From the NCBI GenBank assembly GCA_016719225.1, contig JADKAN010000002.1, positions 930,001 through 994,000 on the forward strand: a stretch of 64,000 bases of DNA. Reading direction: 5' to 3'. Every line of letters starts with the position of its first letter. Positions within the stretch are counted from its first letter, which is position 1. A program made the translations under genes and the position numbers. Origin of the DNA: Flavobacteriales bacterium (lineage in GTDB: Bacteria; Bacteroidota; Bacteroidia; Flavobacteriales_F; PHOS-HE28). Below are positions 1-7,414 of this stretch, one piece after another. A model generated the notes under the pieces. It was not told the origin of the DNA and did no database searches. It was given only the letters and a program-made list of their open reading frames with translations.

Positions 1-1
1 T

Positions 2-520
2 ATCCGGACGTGTGTTCCGCCACCTGACGTTACCGCTGTCCACCATTAAACTGTCCAATCGGATAGTGTGCACAATGTCGGCATCTCCCGTTCCGCTATC
101 ATCCGTGGTGCGCGGCTTCCGATCGCTGGCGATGAGAACCAACTGCGGTTTGTGCAGGCGGACCGAACGCATATCCAATGTTTTTCCCAGCAGCAGTTTG
201 CGGATGGATAGGCCTTTCACGTCCAATCGGCCCACGTCGCCAGCGATGAGCACGGATCGATGGTAGCTCCAGGATGTGTCGGCGCTGTCAATGGCTTGGG
301 TGATCCGCAGGCCGGTCCACGAAATATCGCCTGCCAAGAGATCGAGCTGTACGCTGGCCACGACCACATGGCTGCGAGGTCCTGCGGCCTCTTCCATGAT
401 CTTCAACGTTTTGTCGCGCACCAACGAAGCCAACAGGTCAGGTCCGAAAAAGGCTACGGCTGATGCGATGATCACGAACAACAAGCCGCCCAAAGCGAAT
501 TTTTTCCGGAAGTTGGACAT
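2..520 (-). CDS. AsmA/DUF748-like envelope protein, N-terminal part (runs off the window)
   Basis: An open frame starts at the ATG at 520 and continues leftward without a stop to the window edge, giving about 173 residues. It begins with a short basic stretch (NFRKKF) and one hydrophobic segment (LGGLLFVIIASAVAFFG), then a soluble part alternating beta-strand-like segments such as VVVASVQLDLLAGDISW and SVRLHKPQLVLIA. That is the pattern of AsmA/DUF748 proteins: one inner-membrane anchor and a long periplasmic beta-rich groove thought to move or shield lipids. The family call rests on this layout only and is moderate. The gene is divergent from the beta-helix gene, with 42 bases between the two starts. 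The C-terminal part lies outside the window. Confidence 0.6.
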   Translation of the reverse strand, partial: MSNFRKKFALGGLLFVIIASAVAFFGPDLLASLVRDKTLKIMEEAAGPRSHVVVASVQLDLLAGDISWTGLRITQAIDSADTSWSYHRSVLIAGDVGRLDVKGLSIRKLLLGKTLDMRSVRLHKPQLVLIASDRKPRTTDDSGTGDADIVHTIRLDSLMVDSGNVRWRNTRPD

Positions 521-562
521 GTACGGCGGGTGCGAACTTTGGTGGATGGTAAGTTTGTAATA

Positions 563-1681
563 ATGTCCAACCCCGTGCCAAGCTTATTGCGTGCGCTTCG
601 AGCATGCGCGGTGCCGATGTTGCTGGCGACCGGTTTACATGCCACCGAATATGTTGTGCCGGATGGTGATGTGGGCGCCTTTTTCGCCAAGTTACCTGAT
701 GATGCGACCAGTGTGGTTTTCTCCGCTCGTTCCGTGTATTCAAGTGAAGGGGACATCGTTCTCCCCACGCGCCACCTGCTGGTGATCGATGGCCGTGGTT
801 GTGAGCTCCGGCTGGGTAAGAATTCCAATGGCTTTACTTATGTTATCAGCGGAATGAAGGACGCTATGGTGCGCACTTCCAGTCGTTATCACATCAAGGA
901 TTTCGGCCGCATTGTCGGTGGTAAAAAAGCCATAGACCTTTCAGCCACCTTGGGAAGCGTGGTGGAGAACTGCGAACTGGTGGCGCAAACGCAGGCCGCC
1001 GTGGACCTGCGGTTCTGCCTTATGGCCAGGATCCAGAACGTACTGGTCACGAATCCGCTCAGCAAGGGGTTCGTGCTACGTCAAGGTGATTGGCCCGGTG
1101 CTTCGGGCACCAACAGCCAATCCAACAGTACCGTGTTGGAGCAGTGCCGCGTGTATTGCATGAAAGGCACCACGGCCGCGTACACCATTTTGAACAGCGG
1201 TGGTGTGCGTATGACGGATTGTGTTTCAGAGGGACAACCGGTGGATTACGACATCTTCCTCAGTGCCACGTTGGACGGCGACGAAAGTAGGCCAGCCTCG
1301 AACCCGGTCGTTAAATCATTCACGCTGTCAAATTTCCATGTTGAGCACCAGGCGCTTAAGGCGAGCATTTACGTGAATATGCCCTCGAAGGCCACGATCA
1401 CCTTGGAAAATGTCTATTGGAACGGCGCACAGCCACAACCCGTTGTGCTCTACACCATGGGCCAATTGAACCTTTCCAACATCGGATGGTGGAACCCCGA
1501 CTTTTGGATCGGTACCCGTGTCAACGCTCCTCGGATAAACATCGATAGAGCCGCGAGTGGGATGTCCGTCGAAAAGGACGTTAAGGAGAACCGCTCCGGC
1601 TTGTTGCGCCTGTTCGACGCTCTTCCGGGAAATACAGTTCTGCAGTTGAATTATGTAAGGGTCCAACAGAAGTCAATGTAG
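563..1681 (+). CDS. Secreted right-handed beta-helix (pectate-lyase-like fold) protein
   Basis: This 372-residue protein starts at the ATG at 563, chosen over an upstream in-frame codon at 530 because it places a signal peptide at the N-terminus (MSNPVPSLLRALRACAVPML, then ...GLHA before TEYVVP). The body has repeated short beta strands with inward hydrophobic residues, for example VVENCELVAQ, ARIQNVLVT and TVLEQCRVYC, as in parallel beta-helix proteins that bind or cut polysaccharides. No catalytic residue set could be assigned, so binding, structural or lyase roles all remain open. A TAAGTTTG box at 550-557 resembles the Bacteroidetes -7 element and lies only 5 bases before the ATG, so the transcript could be nearly leaderless. 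Confidence 0.7.
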   Translation: MSNPVPSLLRALRACAVPMLLATGLHATEYVVPDGDVGAFFAKLPDDATSVVFSARSVYSSEGDIVLPTRHLLVIDGRGCELRLGKNSNGFTYVISGMKDAMVRTSSRYHIKDFGRIVGGKKAIDLSATLGSVVENCELVAQTQAAVDLRFCLMARIQNVLVTNPLSKGFVLRQGDWPGASGTNSQSNSTVLEQCRVYCMKGTTAAYTILNSGGVRMTDCVSEGQPVDYDIFLSATLDGDESRPASNPVVKSFTLSNFHVEHQALKASIYVNMPSKATITLENVYWNGAQPQPVVLYTMGQLNLSNIGWWNPDFWIGTRVNAPRINIDRAASGMSVEKDVKENRSGLLRLFDALPGNTVLQLNYVRVQQKSM

Positions 1682-1742
1682 CTTAGGAGCCGTGCCATCC
1701 TTCCCCAACAAGGGGTGCGGATGCCACGTGACCCGATCTAAC

Positions 1743-1778
1743 GATCAGAACGGACACCTACATGAGGTGTTACTGATC
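1743..1778 (+). terminator. Interrupted inverted repeat after the beta-helix gene, possible weak terminator
   Basis: Two nested arms are visible: GATCAG/CTGATC outside and ACACCT/AGGTGT inside, around a 5-base loop, followed by a short T run. It sits 60 bases after the stop of the beta-helix gene and 40 bases before the next start. The U tract is short, so termination is uncertain. Confidence 0.35.
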
Positions 1779-1818
1779 TTTGGCCCATGACTTGCGCCTG
1801 TGCAGGAAAAACCACACC

Positions 1819-2385
1819 ATGAGGACCAAACAATTCAATCCGATCTTATGGGCGGGAGCCATTGCATTAAGTGCAGGGCTTACCGTCTCCTGTTCCGCCC
1901 CAGCGACCGACGCCGGGAACGATGCAGCGAATGCAGCGAACAGTGCTATGGGCGATGGACATAATGGCACTGGCATAAATGGCAACAACACAGCCACGGG
2001 CACGACGGGAAATGAGAACGGTGTGAACGGAGCCGCCGATTCGCAAGTTGGCGGAGCAGGAACTACGGTTACAATGACCCCGACACAGGAACGTACAGGG
2101 GCTTCCACGGAGATGAAAGGGCTGCGCGCCACACTGATGGCCGACCTGGATGCTGTGCGTGCTCGATTGAAAGTGGGTACTACTCCAGCCGACCAACACA
2201 AGGCCGATCAGGACAAGGCCGCCGATCTGGCTCAAGGCCTGGAGCGTGTGGACCGTGCATTGGCAGCCATGGACGCTGCAACGGACGAGACTTGGGCCAC
2301 CATGCGCGAACAGCAGCTCAAGGAAGTGGCCGAAGTGCGCACTTGGCTTGATGGTTATAAGGGCGAGGCCACCAGTATGAAGTAG
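1819..2385 (+). CDS. Asn/Gly-rich lipoprotein of unknown function
   Basis: A 188-residue protein from the ATG at 1819 (an earlier in-frame start at 1780 would leave the signal peptide internal). A type II signal peptide is visible, MRTKQFNP...ALSAGLTVSC, with a lipobox cysteine at about residue 25. Residues 26-80 are low-complexity Ala/Asn/Gly/Thr with repeats such as DAANAANSA and GNNTATGTTGN, a likely flexible tether. The C-terminal 90 residues are charged and predicted helical (LRATLMADLDAVRARLK, LAQGLERVDRALAAMDA), resembling a coiled-coil. The protein should be anchored in the outer membrane with a helical domain in the periplasm or outside. No family was recognised. Confidence 0.7.
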   Translation: MRTKQFNPILWAGAIALSAGLTVSCSAPATDAGNDAANAANSAMGDGHNGTGINGNNTATGTTGNENGVNGAADSQVGGAGTTVTMTPTQERTGASTEMKGLRATLMADLDAVRARLKVGTTPADQHKADQDKAADLAQGLERVDRALAAMDAATDETWATMREQQLKEVAEVRTWLDGYKGEATSMK

Positions 2386-2400
2386 GTCTCATATTCGCGA

Positions 2401-2448
2401 AAAAGAAGAAGCCGCAGTGCCTGAACAGGCAATGCGGCTTCTTCTTTT
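2401..2448. terminator. Bidirectional rho-independent terminator
   Basis: A perfect 16-base inverted repeat (2401-2416 with 2433-2448) encloses a further inner stem TGCCTG/CAGGCA. The arms are A-rich on the left and T-rich on the right, so it can end transcription from both converging genes (lipoprotein, stop 2385, and esterase, stop 2461). Confidence 0.9.
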
Positions 2449-2460
2449 AATATGTCCGGG

Positions 2461-3564
2461 CTATTTCAGCACACGGATAAAGAAGGAAGTGAAGGACTCC
2501 TTAGTCCCCATTTGGGGCATTCCTGGTGCAGTGGCTTCCACTGGAATGCCTTCTTTGGAAGCCGCTTCCGCTAAGGTCTTAACATGCAACGGATGGTGCA
2601 AAAGAATGCCCAATTTATCAGGCGCAACATTGGGTTTGTCCGAATTCAACCAAAGTGGTGGGTCGCTTTTGTCCATTAATCGGGGCATGTCCAAGTCAGC
2701 GCGCTCGGCCACCATGGTGGGCGTCTGCACCTGGCTGAAGCTGCTCAAACCATAGAAGCGTGCGATCTCTTCCTGCATGCGCGGTTCTTCACTTGGACGC
2801 TTGTTGTACACAGGACCGAAAATGTCGTCCCAAGCCAGCATGTCGTACGTGCTTTGGGGGTTGATGGCGGCAGCTGCCTGTACCCGTGTGCTTTCGCGTG
2901 AAACAGGATCACTTGAACTTGGATCCGCCATATCGTCGTGCACTGCAAGCCAGATGGATGTACCAGCACCTGCGCTTACACCCAAAAGTCCGATCCGGTT
3001 CTTATCCACGCCGAAATCCGCGGAATGGTAACGGATGAACTGGAGGCAGCGGCGCGAATCCGCAAGTGAGTTCATCACGCCTTTTGGTCCTTGGGGGATA
3101 AAGCGGTAATTGATCGTGGCCACTCCTAAACCAGCGGCCAGCATGGCCTGGGTTTCCGAGGCGAACTTCTTGTAGTAAGCACCTTTATCACCACTGGTGA
3201 ATCCGCCGCCATGTATGAAGATCACCAAAGGAGCCGGACCGGGTCCCTTGGGCATGATGATGTCGAACGTGGAGTTATTGGCACTTCCGTAAGCGATATT
3301 CTCTGCGAACCGGTTGGTGGTGGGGATCGGAGCAGCGCTGAGTTTCATGTTCAGGTCCACGAAATAATCCGTGCCCGGTGAGGTGGTCCCAGCGTTGGTA
3401 CCACCGGTATTACCGCCGGTGTTGCCACCACCGTGGCCTCCTTTGCCCTTTCCGGCATGCTGGCCGGGGTTGGCCGCCCTGTTCAGTTGTTTGCAACCAC
3501 TGCCGCCCAGTAAGAGTGCGGCGCATAGCAGGAGGGCCAGTGGGTGGAATGCTTTTCTGCTCAT
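2461..3564 (-). CDS. Alpha/beta hydrolase (acetyl-esterase/lipase-like) lipoprotein
   Basis: This 367-residue protein starts at the ATG at 3564, which gives a lipoprotein signal peptide ending LLLGGSGC. A Gly-rich linker with tandem GGNT units (about residues 40-60) follows. The catalytic domain carries the oxyanion-hole motif HGGGF, a nucleophile elbow GVSAGAG and a late HHPLH that probably supplies the catalytic histidine. This matches the hormone-sensitive-lipase/BD-FAE-like branch of carboxylesterases, which cleave short acyl or feruloyl esters. The lipid anchor should place it on the outer membrane. It converges on the preceding lipoprotein gene across a shared terminator. Substrate is unknown. 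Confidence 0.85.
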   Translation of the reverse strand: MSRKAFHPLALLLCAALLLGGSGCKQLNRAANPGQHAGKGKGGHGGGNTGGNTGGTNAGTTSPGTDYFVDLNMKLSAAPIPTTNRFAENIAYGSANNSTFDIIMPKGPGPAPLVIFIHGGGFTSGDKGAYYKKFASETQAMLAAGLGVATINYRFIPQGPKGVMNSLADSRRCLQFIRYHSADFGVDKNRIGLLGVSAGAGTSIWLAVHDDMADPSSSDPVSRESTRVQAAAAINPQSTYDMLAWDDIFGPVYNKRPSEEPRMQEEIARFYGLSSFSQVQTPTMVAERADLDMPRLMDKSDPPLWLNSDKPNVAPDKLGILLHHPLHVKTLAEAASKEGIPVEATAPGMPQMGTKESFTSFFIRVLK

Positions 3565-3707
3565 TGTGCTGGTTTTGCCCTGATGGTTTACAAGCCGCAA
3601 TGTAGTGCGGGCTGCACAGGGATAGGCGTGCACGAAGCCAATTCCATGCCAGCCTGATCGAAGCCCTTATTCCGAATGATCGCTAAAATGTGATGGACGG
3701 CTTGGAC

Positions 3708-4499
3708 TTATCCGTGGTAAACACACGAAGCCACGATGACCCCATCACGCAGCTGCAGCACTTCGCCTACATTCAGTGCTAGTTCGCCTTCCACATGGCG
3801 CGTGTATTCCATGAACACATTCACATTGTCGGCGATCAGGCGCTTCACCTCGTAACGCAGCGTCGGCAACCGGTGAAAGGCATCGCGCCACCAGTCCCGT
3901 AAGGCTGCCTTGCCCTTGACCATGCCTTTGGTCTCGGGCCTCAACGCGTAAAGCTTGGGGCTGAAGTGTTCAGCATCATCGGCATAGAGAGCAAGGAGTG
4001 CTTCCAGATCATGCGCATTGAAAGCATCCAACCATTCGTGCGCGATCCGCAGCGGTACGGATCCTTTTTGATCGGCTTTAACGTGCACGGTTTCCTTCCA
4101 TGGGTCATAGGAGCCAAAGCTCCACAAGTGCCCCTCCGGATCGGCACAGGTGAAACCCCGTCCGCCATGTGCCTCGTCCTTTAGGCTGATCACCATGCGC
4201 GCGCCGTGCTGCAACGCCTTCGCATAAAGGGCATCCGGGTCGTCCACCACCACGTAGGGGCTTTGCGTCTGGTAGCCGAGTTCCGCAGGGGAGCGGGTCA
4301 ATCTGGCATATTCGCTTCCGTTGTTCGTGCTGCCCAACATCACCATTGCGTTGCCCAGGGTCAATTCCGCATGGCGTATGGTGCCGCTCTCGCCAGGCAC
4401 AACCAAGTGTTTTTCAAAGCCGAAAGCTGCGCTGAGCCATTCCACGGCAGCCTGGGCATCATTGTAAGTAAGTGCAGGTATAATGGAGTGGATGTGCAT
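3708..4499 (-). CDS. VOC (glyoxalase/bleomycin-resistance-like) domain fused to a SnoaL-like domain
   Basis: From the ATG at 4499 (an upstream in-frame start is TTG) this is 263 residues. Residues 1-130 form a VOC domain: paired beta-alpha-beta-beta-beta units, opening HIHSIIPALTYNDAQAAVEW and ending in FTCADPEGHLWSFG, the usual DPxGHxW signature. Residues 145-263 are a SnoaL/NTF2-like cone (EWLDAFNAHDLEALLALYAD, then KAALRDWWRDAF), a fold seen in small ketosteroid-isomerase-type enzymes and in ligand-binding proteins. Each half usually occurs as a separate protein. Function cannot be assigned beyond small-molecule binding or chemistry in the cytoplasm. Confidence 0.85.
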   Translation of the reverse strand: MHIHSIIPALTYNDAQAAVEWLSAAFGFEKHLVVPGESGTIRHAELTLGNAMVMLGSTNNGSEYARLTRSPAELGYQTQSPYVVVDDPDALYAKALQHGARMVISLKDEAHGGRGFTCADPEGHLWSFGSYDPWKETVHVKADQKGSVPLRIAHEWLDAFNAHDLEALLALYADDAEHFSPKLYALRPETKGMVKGKAALRDWWRDAFHRLPTLRYEVKRLIADNVNVFMEYTRHVEGELALNVGEVLQLRDGVIVASCVYHG

Positions 4500-4655
4500 G
4501 GCGCGATCAGGGGGCAAAGATCGAGACGATCAGGACGGATTGCAGAAACGTTGCAGGAAACAGATCCGTGCGCTCCTTATAGGTTTCTGCACGGCCTGCG
4601 GTGTCCGTGAACGCGAACGTGCGTCTGTACGGTTATTCTTAGAAAAGCGAAGAGA

Positions 4656-4991
4656 CTACGCCTCCTTCGTGCCGTCCGGTTGTGCGTCAACCACTTTGCG
4701 GCTAGGCATGCGGCTCGCGGCCCGGTTGAAGATGAAGTCGAACTTGCCACCGCTGCGCGGCATAGCCTTGCATTGCGGGATCACGTTCAGCATATTGGCC
4801 TTGGTCAACTTGGTGAGGTAGGCCCTGAACTGGTTCCCGCGCGTAACATCGCGTTCCACCAACTTATGCTCCGCCAGCATGGAATAGATCTCGGTGCTGT
4901 TCACATTCACGGTGCGGACGTGCTCCAAATATTCTTCAATGGCCTTGCTCATGCGCAAGGCTTGCTGGATCTCCGCGGGTGTGATGGACAT
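4656..4991 (-). CDS. Uncharacterised small protein, winged-helix-like
   Basis: A 111-residue protein from the ATG at 4991 (MSITPAEIQQALRMSK); a longer in-frame reading to 5063 is proline-rich and unlikely. Residues 5-75 read as four short helices with the pattern of a small helix-turn-helix or winged-helix module (EIYSMLAEHKLVERDVTRGN, then FRAYLTKLTKANMLNVIP). The C-terminus is basic. The function is not recognised; DNA binding is possible but rests only on this shape. It is divergent from the SMR transporter gene. Confidence 0.6.
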   Translation of the reverse strand: MSITPAEIQQALRMSKAIEEYLEHVRTVNVNSTEIYSMLAEHKLVERDVTRGNQFRAYLTKLTKANMLNVIPQCKAMPRSGGKFDFIFNRAASRMPSRKVVDAQPDGTKEA

Positions 4992-5155
4992 GCTTGGCTT
5001 GCCTACGCGTGGATTAGATGCTTGGTGCCGCGGTGGCGAGGGCAAAGGTCGGTTGTTTTTCAATGGACCAAGGTACTTTGTTCAATATGCTTGTGAAAAT
5101 AGAACAACAAAGCGTCGCCGGATCCTTCGTTCTTTGCGCCCCGAAAACAGAAAAC

Positions 5156-5527
5156 ATGGGCATCAGCTGGATCTACCTCCTCATCGCTTCCCTCAGCGAG
5201 TCCGTTTGGCTCTACGCAGTAAAGGCCATGGACGTAAAGGCGGTGAAGGAGATGGGCTGGTCCGGGCTTTTCAGCGATCCGCTGCACGCAAAATCGCTGC
5301 TGCCGTTCCTGGGTTATGCCATCTTCGGCGCCGGCAATGTGATCTTCCTCTCCATGAGCATGCGTACCATTCCTGCCAGCACCGCATTCGCGGTCTGGAT
5401 GGCGGTGGCCTTGATCAGCTCAAAGCTGATCGACACGCTTTGGTTCAAACAGCCGGCGAACGGCATACAGTTGCTGTGGTTCGCGATCATCATCATCGGG
5501 GTGATCGGGCTGAAGCGGGGTAGTTAG
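5156..5527 (+). CDS. Small multidrug resistance (SMR) family transporter
   Basis: The 123-residue protein from the ATG at 5156 has four membrane segments (WIYLLIASLSESVWLYAV; LLPFLGYAIFGAGNVIFL; STAFAVWMAVALISSKLI; LLWFAIIIIGVIGL). The first contains the conserved membrane glutamate (ASLSESVW) used for proton-coupled export in SMR proteins, and the third has the AFAVW segment matching the family's AYAIW motif. SMR proteins work as antiparallel dimers exporting cationic compounds or guanidinium. The insertion between segments 1 and 2 is longer than in EmrE. The longer reading from 5018 is unlikely. Its stop codon overlaps the stop of the convergent AhpD-like gene by four bases. Confidence 0.85.
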   Translation: MGISWIYLLIASLSESVWLYAVKAMDVKAVKEMGWSGLFSDPLHAKSLLPFLGYAIFGAGNVIFLSMSMRTIPASTAFAVWMAVALISSKLIDTLWFKQPANGIQLLWFAIIIIGVIGLKRGS

Positions 5528-6000
5528 GGCTTGCCGGCAGCGTGTACGGCCTTAGGCTTATAATTTCCCGGAACGGTGCGCGCGGCGATCGCGAGCCGAT
5601 TCCATGCATTGATCGTGGCCACCGCGCAGGTGAGGTCGGCGAGCTCAGTAGCACTGAAATGGGGATGGACCGCTTCGTACACAGCGTCCGGCACATGGCC
5701 CTCGGATAACAACGTCACGGCCTCGGTCCATTCCAGCGCGGCACGTTCGCGGTCGGTGTAACAGGAGCATTCGCGCCATGCGTCGAGCGAATACAACCGT
5801 TGTTCCTCCTCGCCGATGGCACGCAGGTCCTTCCAGTGCATGTCGATGCAATAGGCACAACCGTTCATCTGTGAGGCCCGTAGCTTGATCAAATGGATCA
5901 ACGGGATCCCGATGGAACAGGAATGTAGGTGGTCCTCCAGCGCTTGCATGGCCTTGTAGATACCCGGTGAGGCTGAGGCATAGTTCAATCTTACTTTCAT
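5524..6000 (-). CDS. AhpD-like carboxymuconolactone decarboxylase family protein
   Basis: 158 residues from the ATG at 6000. The redox motif CAYCIDMH (CxxC with a histidine four residues on) is at about residues 54-61, in the helix that in AhpD-type alkylhydroperoxidases carries the peroxidatic and resolving cysteines. The rest is all-helical, with the family-typical RERAALEWTEAVT and ATINAWNRLAIA segments. It probably reduces peroxides in the cytoplasm; the electron donor is unknown. The tail-to-tail overlap with the SMR gene makes joint regulation possible but unproven. Confidence 0.9.
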   Translation of the reverse strand: MKVRLNYASASPGIYKAMQALEDHLHSCSIGIPLIHLIKLRASQMNGCAYCIDMHWKDLRAIGEEEQRLYSLDAWRECSCYTDRERAALEWTEAVTLLSEGHVPDAVYEAVHPHFSATELADLTCAVATINAWNRLAIAARTVPGNYKPKAVHAAGKP

Positions 6001-6109
6001 GATGGATGGCTTTATGGAGAACACAAAGTTACCGGCTCGAGGAACCGGAACTCCCGCACGTATCCCCTCCATAAGACGTTGATGTCCAACCACCCTCGTT
6101 CCGCGAGGC

Positions 6110-6640
6110 TCAGCTGAGTTCCGCCCGGAACACCATGACAGGCTCGTCGCGATGCACGCTGTCCTTTTCGTGGTGCATACCGTTCCGCTTGGCCACGGCC
6201 TGGCTTTTCAGGTTACCCGGATCGATAAGCGAGATCACCGACGAGGTGAAGGCATGTTCCTTGGCGAACGCCTTACAGGCCATTGCCGCTTCCGTAGCAA
6301 AACCTTGGCCCCAAGCAGAAGGCAACAAATGATATCCGATCTCCAGTTCGTTGATGCCGTCCAATTCCTGTGTCAACAGGCCGATCATACCGATGGGCTT
6401 GTTGCTGGCACGCTCGATCACAACGTTCAAGCAGGAACCGTCGTGCGGGATGCGGTCCAATGAGCGCTGGATGAAAAATGTGCAGTTCGTTTCACTGCCC
6501 ACGGTGAAGGGCATGAATCGGATGGCTTCTGCGTTGTTCAAATACTCCATCCACCACGAGCGGTCTTCCAGCACTGGATGGCGGAAGATGAGGCGTTCGG
6601 TAGAGATGCCTTCCATGGAAGGGATAGGAAGTTTGAGCAT
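6110..6640 (-). CDS. GNAT family N-acetyltransferase (RimJ/RimL-like)
   Basis: The 176-residue protein begins at the ATG at 6640. It shows the RimJ/RimL-like start STERLIFRHPVLED and the acetyl-CoA pyrophosphate-binding loop as SAWGQGFATEAAMA (R/QxxGxG/A), followed by NLKSQAVAKRNGM, the usual alpha4 region. Such enzymes acetylate protein N-termini, small amines or antibiotics; the substrate is not predictable here. A second, unrelated-in-detail GNAT gene lies 25 bases upstream in the same direction, so both are probably cotranscribed. Confidence 0.9.
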   Translation of the reverse strand: MLKLPIPSMEGISTERLIFRHPVLEDRSWWMEYLNNAEAIRFMPFTVGSETNCTFFIQRSLDRIPHDGSCLNVVIERASNKPIGMIGLLTQELDGINELEIGYHLLPSAWGQGFATEAAMACKAFAKEHAFTSSVISLIDPGNLKSQAVAKRNGMHHEKDSVHRDEPVMVFRAELS

Positions 6641-6665
6641 GGATCAAAAATAGGAGCTTGGTGGA

Positions 6666-7235
6666 TCACTTCGGGGCCAACCGCCCGAACACCACGGAGT
6701 CAACGAAGTGACCATCCCACAGGATGTTTTCCTTGAAATACGCCTCTCGCTTAAAGCCGTTCTTTTCCAGCACGCGCATCGAGGCTGCGTTGCGGGAGTC
6801 GGTCCATGCTTCCATGCTGTGGAAGCCTAGGACACCGAATGAATAGTCCGCCACCGCGGCGACCGCCTCGCTCATCAGGCCCTGGCCCCAGTGCTCGCGG
6901 GCCAAGGTGTAACCGAGTTCTCCGCGATGGTGTTCCGGCTCGATGCGCCAATGACCGATCACGCCAATGCATGTCCCAGCCTCCGAGCCGGCCCCTTCCT
7001 CCTTCAACGTGATCGCCCACTGTGCTGCGATGTCCGCGAACTGACCATCCTGTGCACGCGTGATAAAGGCGATCGCGTCATCGATGCTCTCAGCCCGTAG
7101 GCGATGCACGAAGCGCATTACCTCGGGATCACTTCGCATGGTGAAGAGATCGAGCGCATCCTCTATGCGGAGTTCTCGAAGGATCAGACGTGCCGTTGTG
7201 AGGGTGGGAAGGGGAGTGAGGTGGAGAGAGAGCAT
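6666..7235 (-). CDS. GNAT family N-acetyltransferase (RimJ/RimL-like)
   Basis: 189 residues from the ATG at 7235; the outer in-frame start at 7253 is GTG. Family marks are TARLILRELRIEDALDL at the N-terminus, the acetyl-CoA loop EHWGQGLMSEAVAAVADY, and SRNAASMRVLEKNGFKREA near the C-terminus. It belongs to the same broad branch as the GNAT just downstream, and the two may acetylate related substrates. The 180 bases upstream, up to the E1 gene stop, contain no evident gene. Confidence 0.9.
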   Translation of the reverse strand: MLSLHLTPLPTLTTARLILRELRIEDALDLFTMRSDPEVMRFVHRLRAESIDDAIAFITRAQDGQFADIAAQWAITLKEEGAGSEAGTCIGVIGHWRIEPEHHRGELGYTLAREHWGQGLMSEAVAAVADYSFGVLGFHSMEAWTDSRNAASMRVLEKNGFKREAYFKENILWDGHFVDSVVFGRLAPK

Positions 7236-7414
7236 AGGTGGCTCAAAGGTCACTCGATGTGTGGCTCGACCTTCTAAAATGGTTGATCCAGGATGAAGTT
7301 GTCCGATCAGCCGGTACGGCTGGCCTTAGCTGGACGTTAAGCGCGCATTATTCCGTACTGCTCCACAACGTCACTACGGGATTGACCCGCAATCCCGATC
7401 CCAAGTGCTTATCC

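Noticed and set aside
3390..3440. Short tandem repeats in DNA (GGTACCACCGGTATTACC-type)
   Set aside because: They encode the GGNT linker of the esterase lipoprotein; not a separate repeat element or CRISPR.
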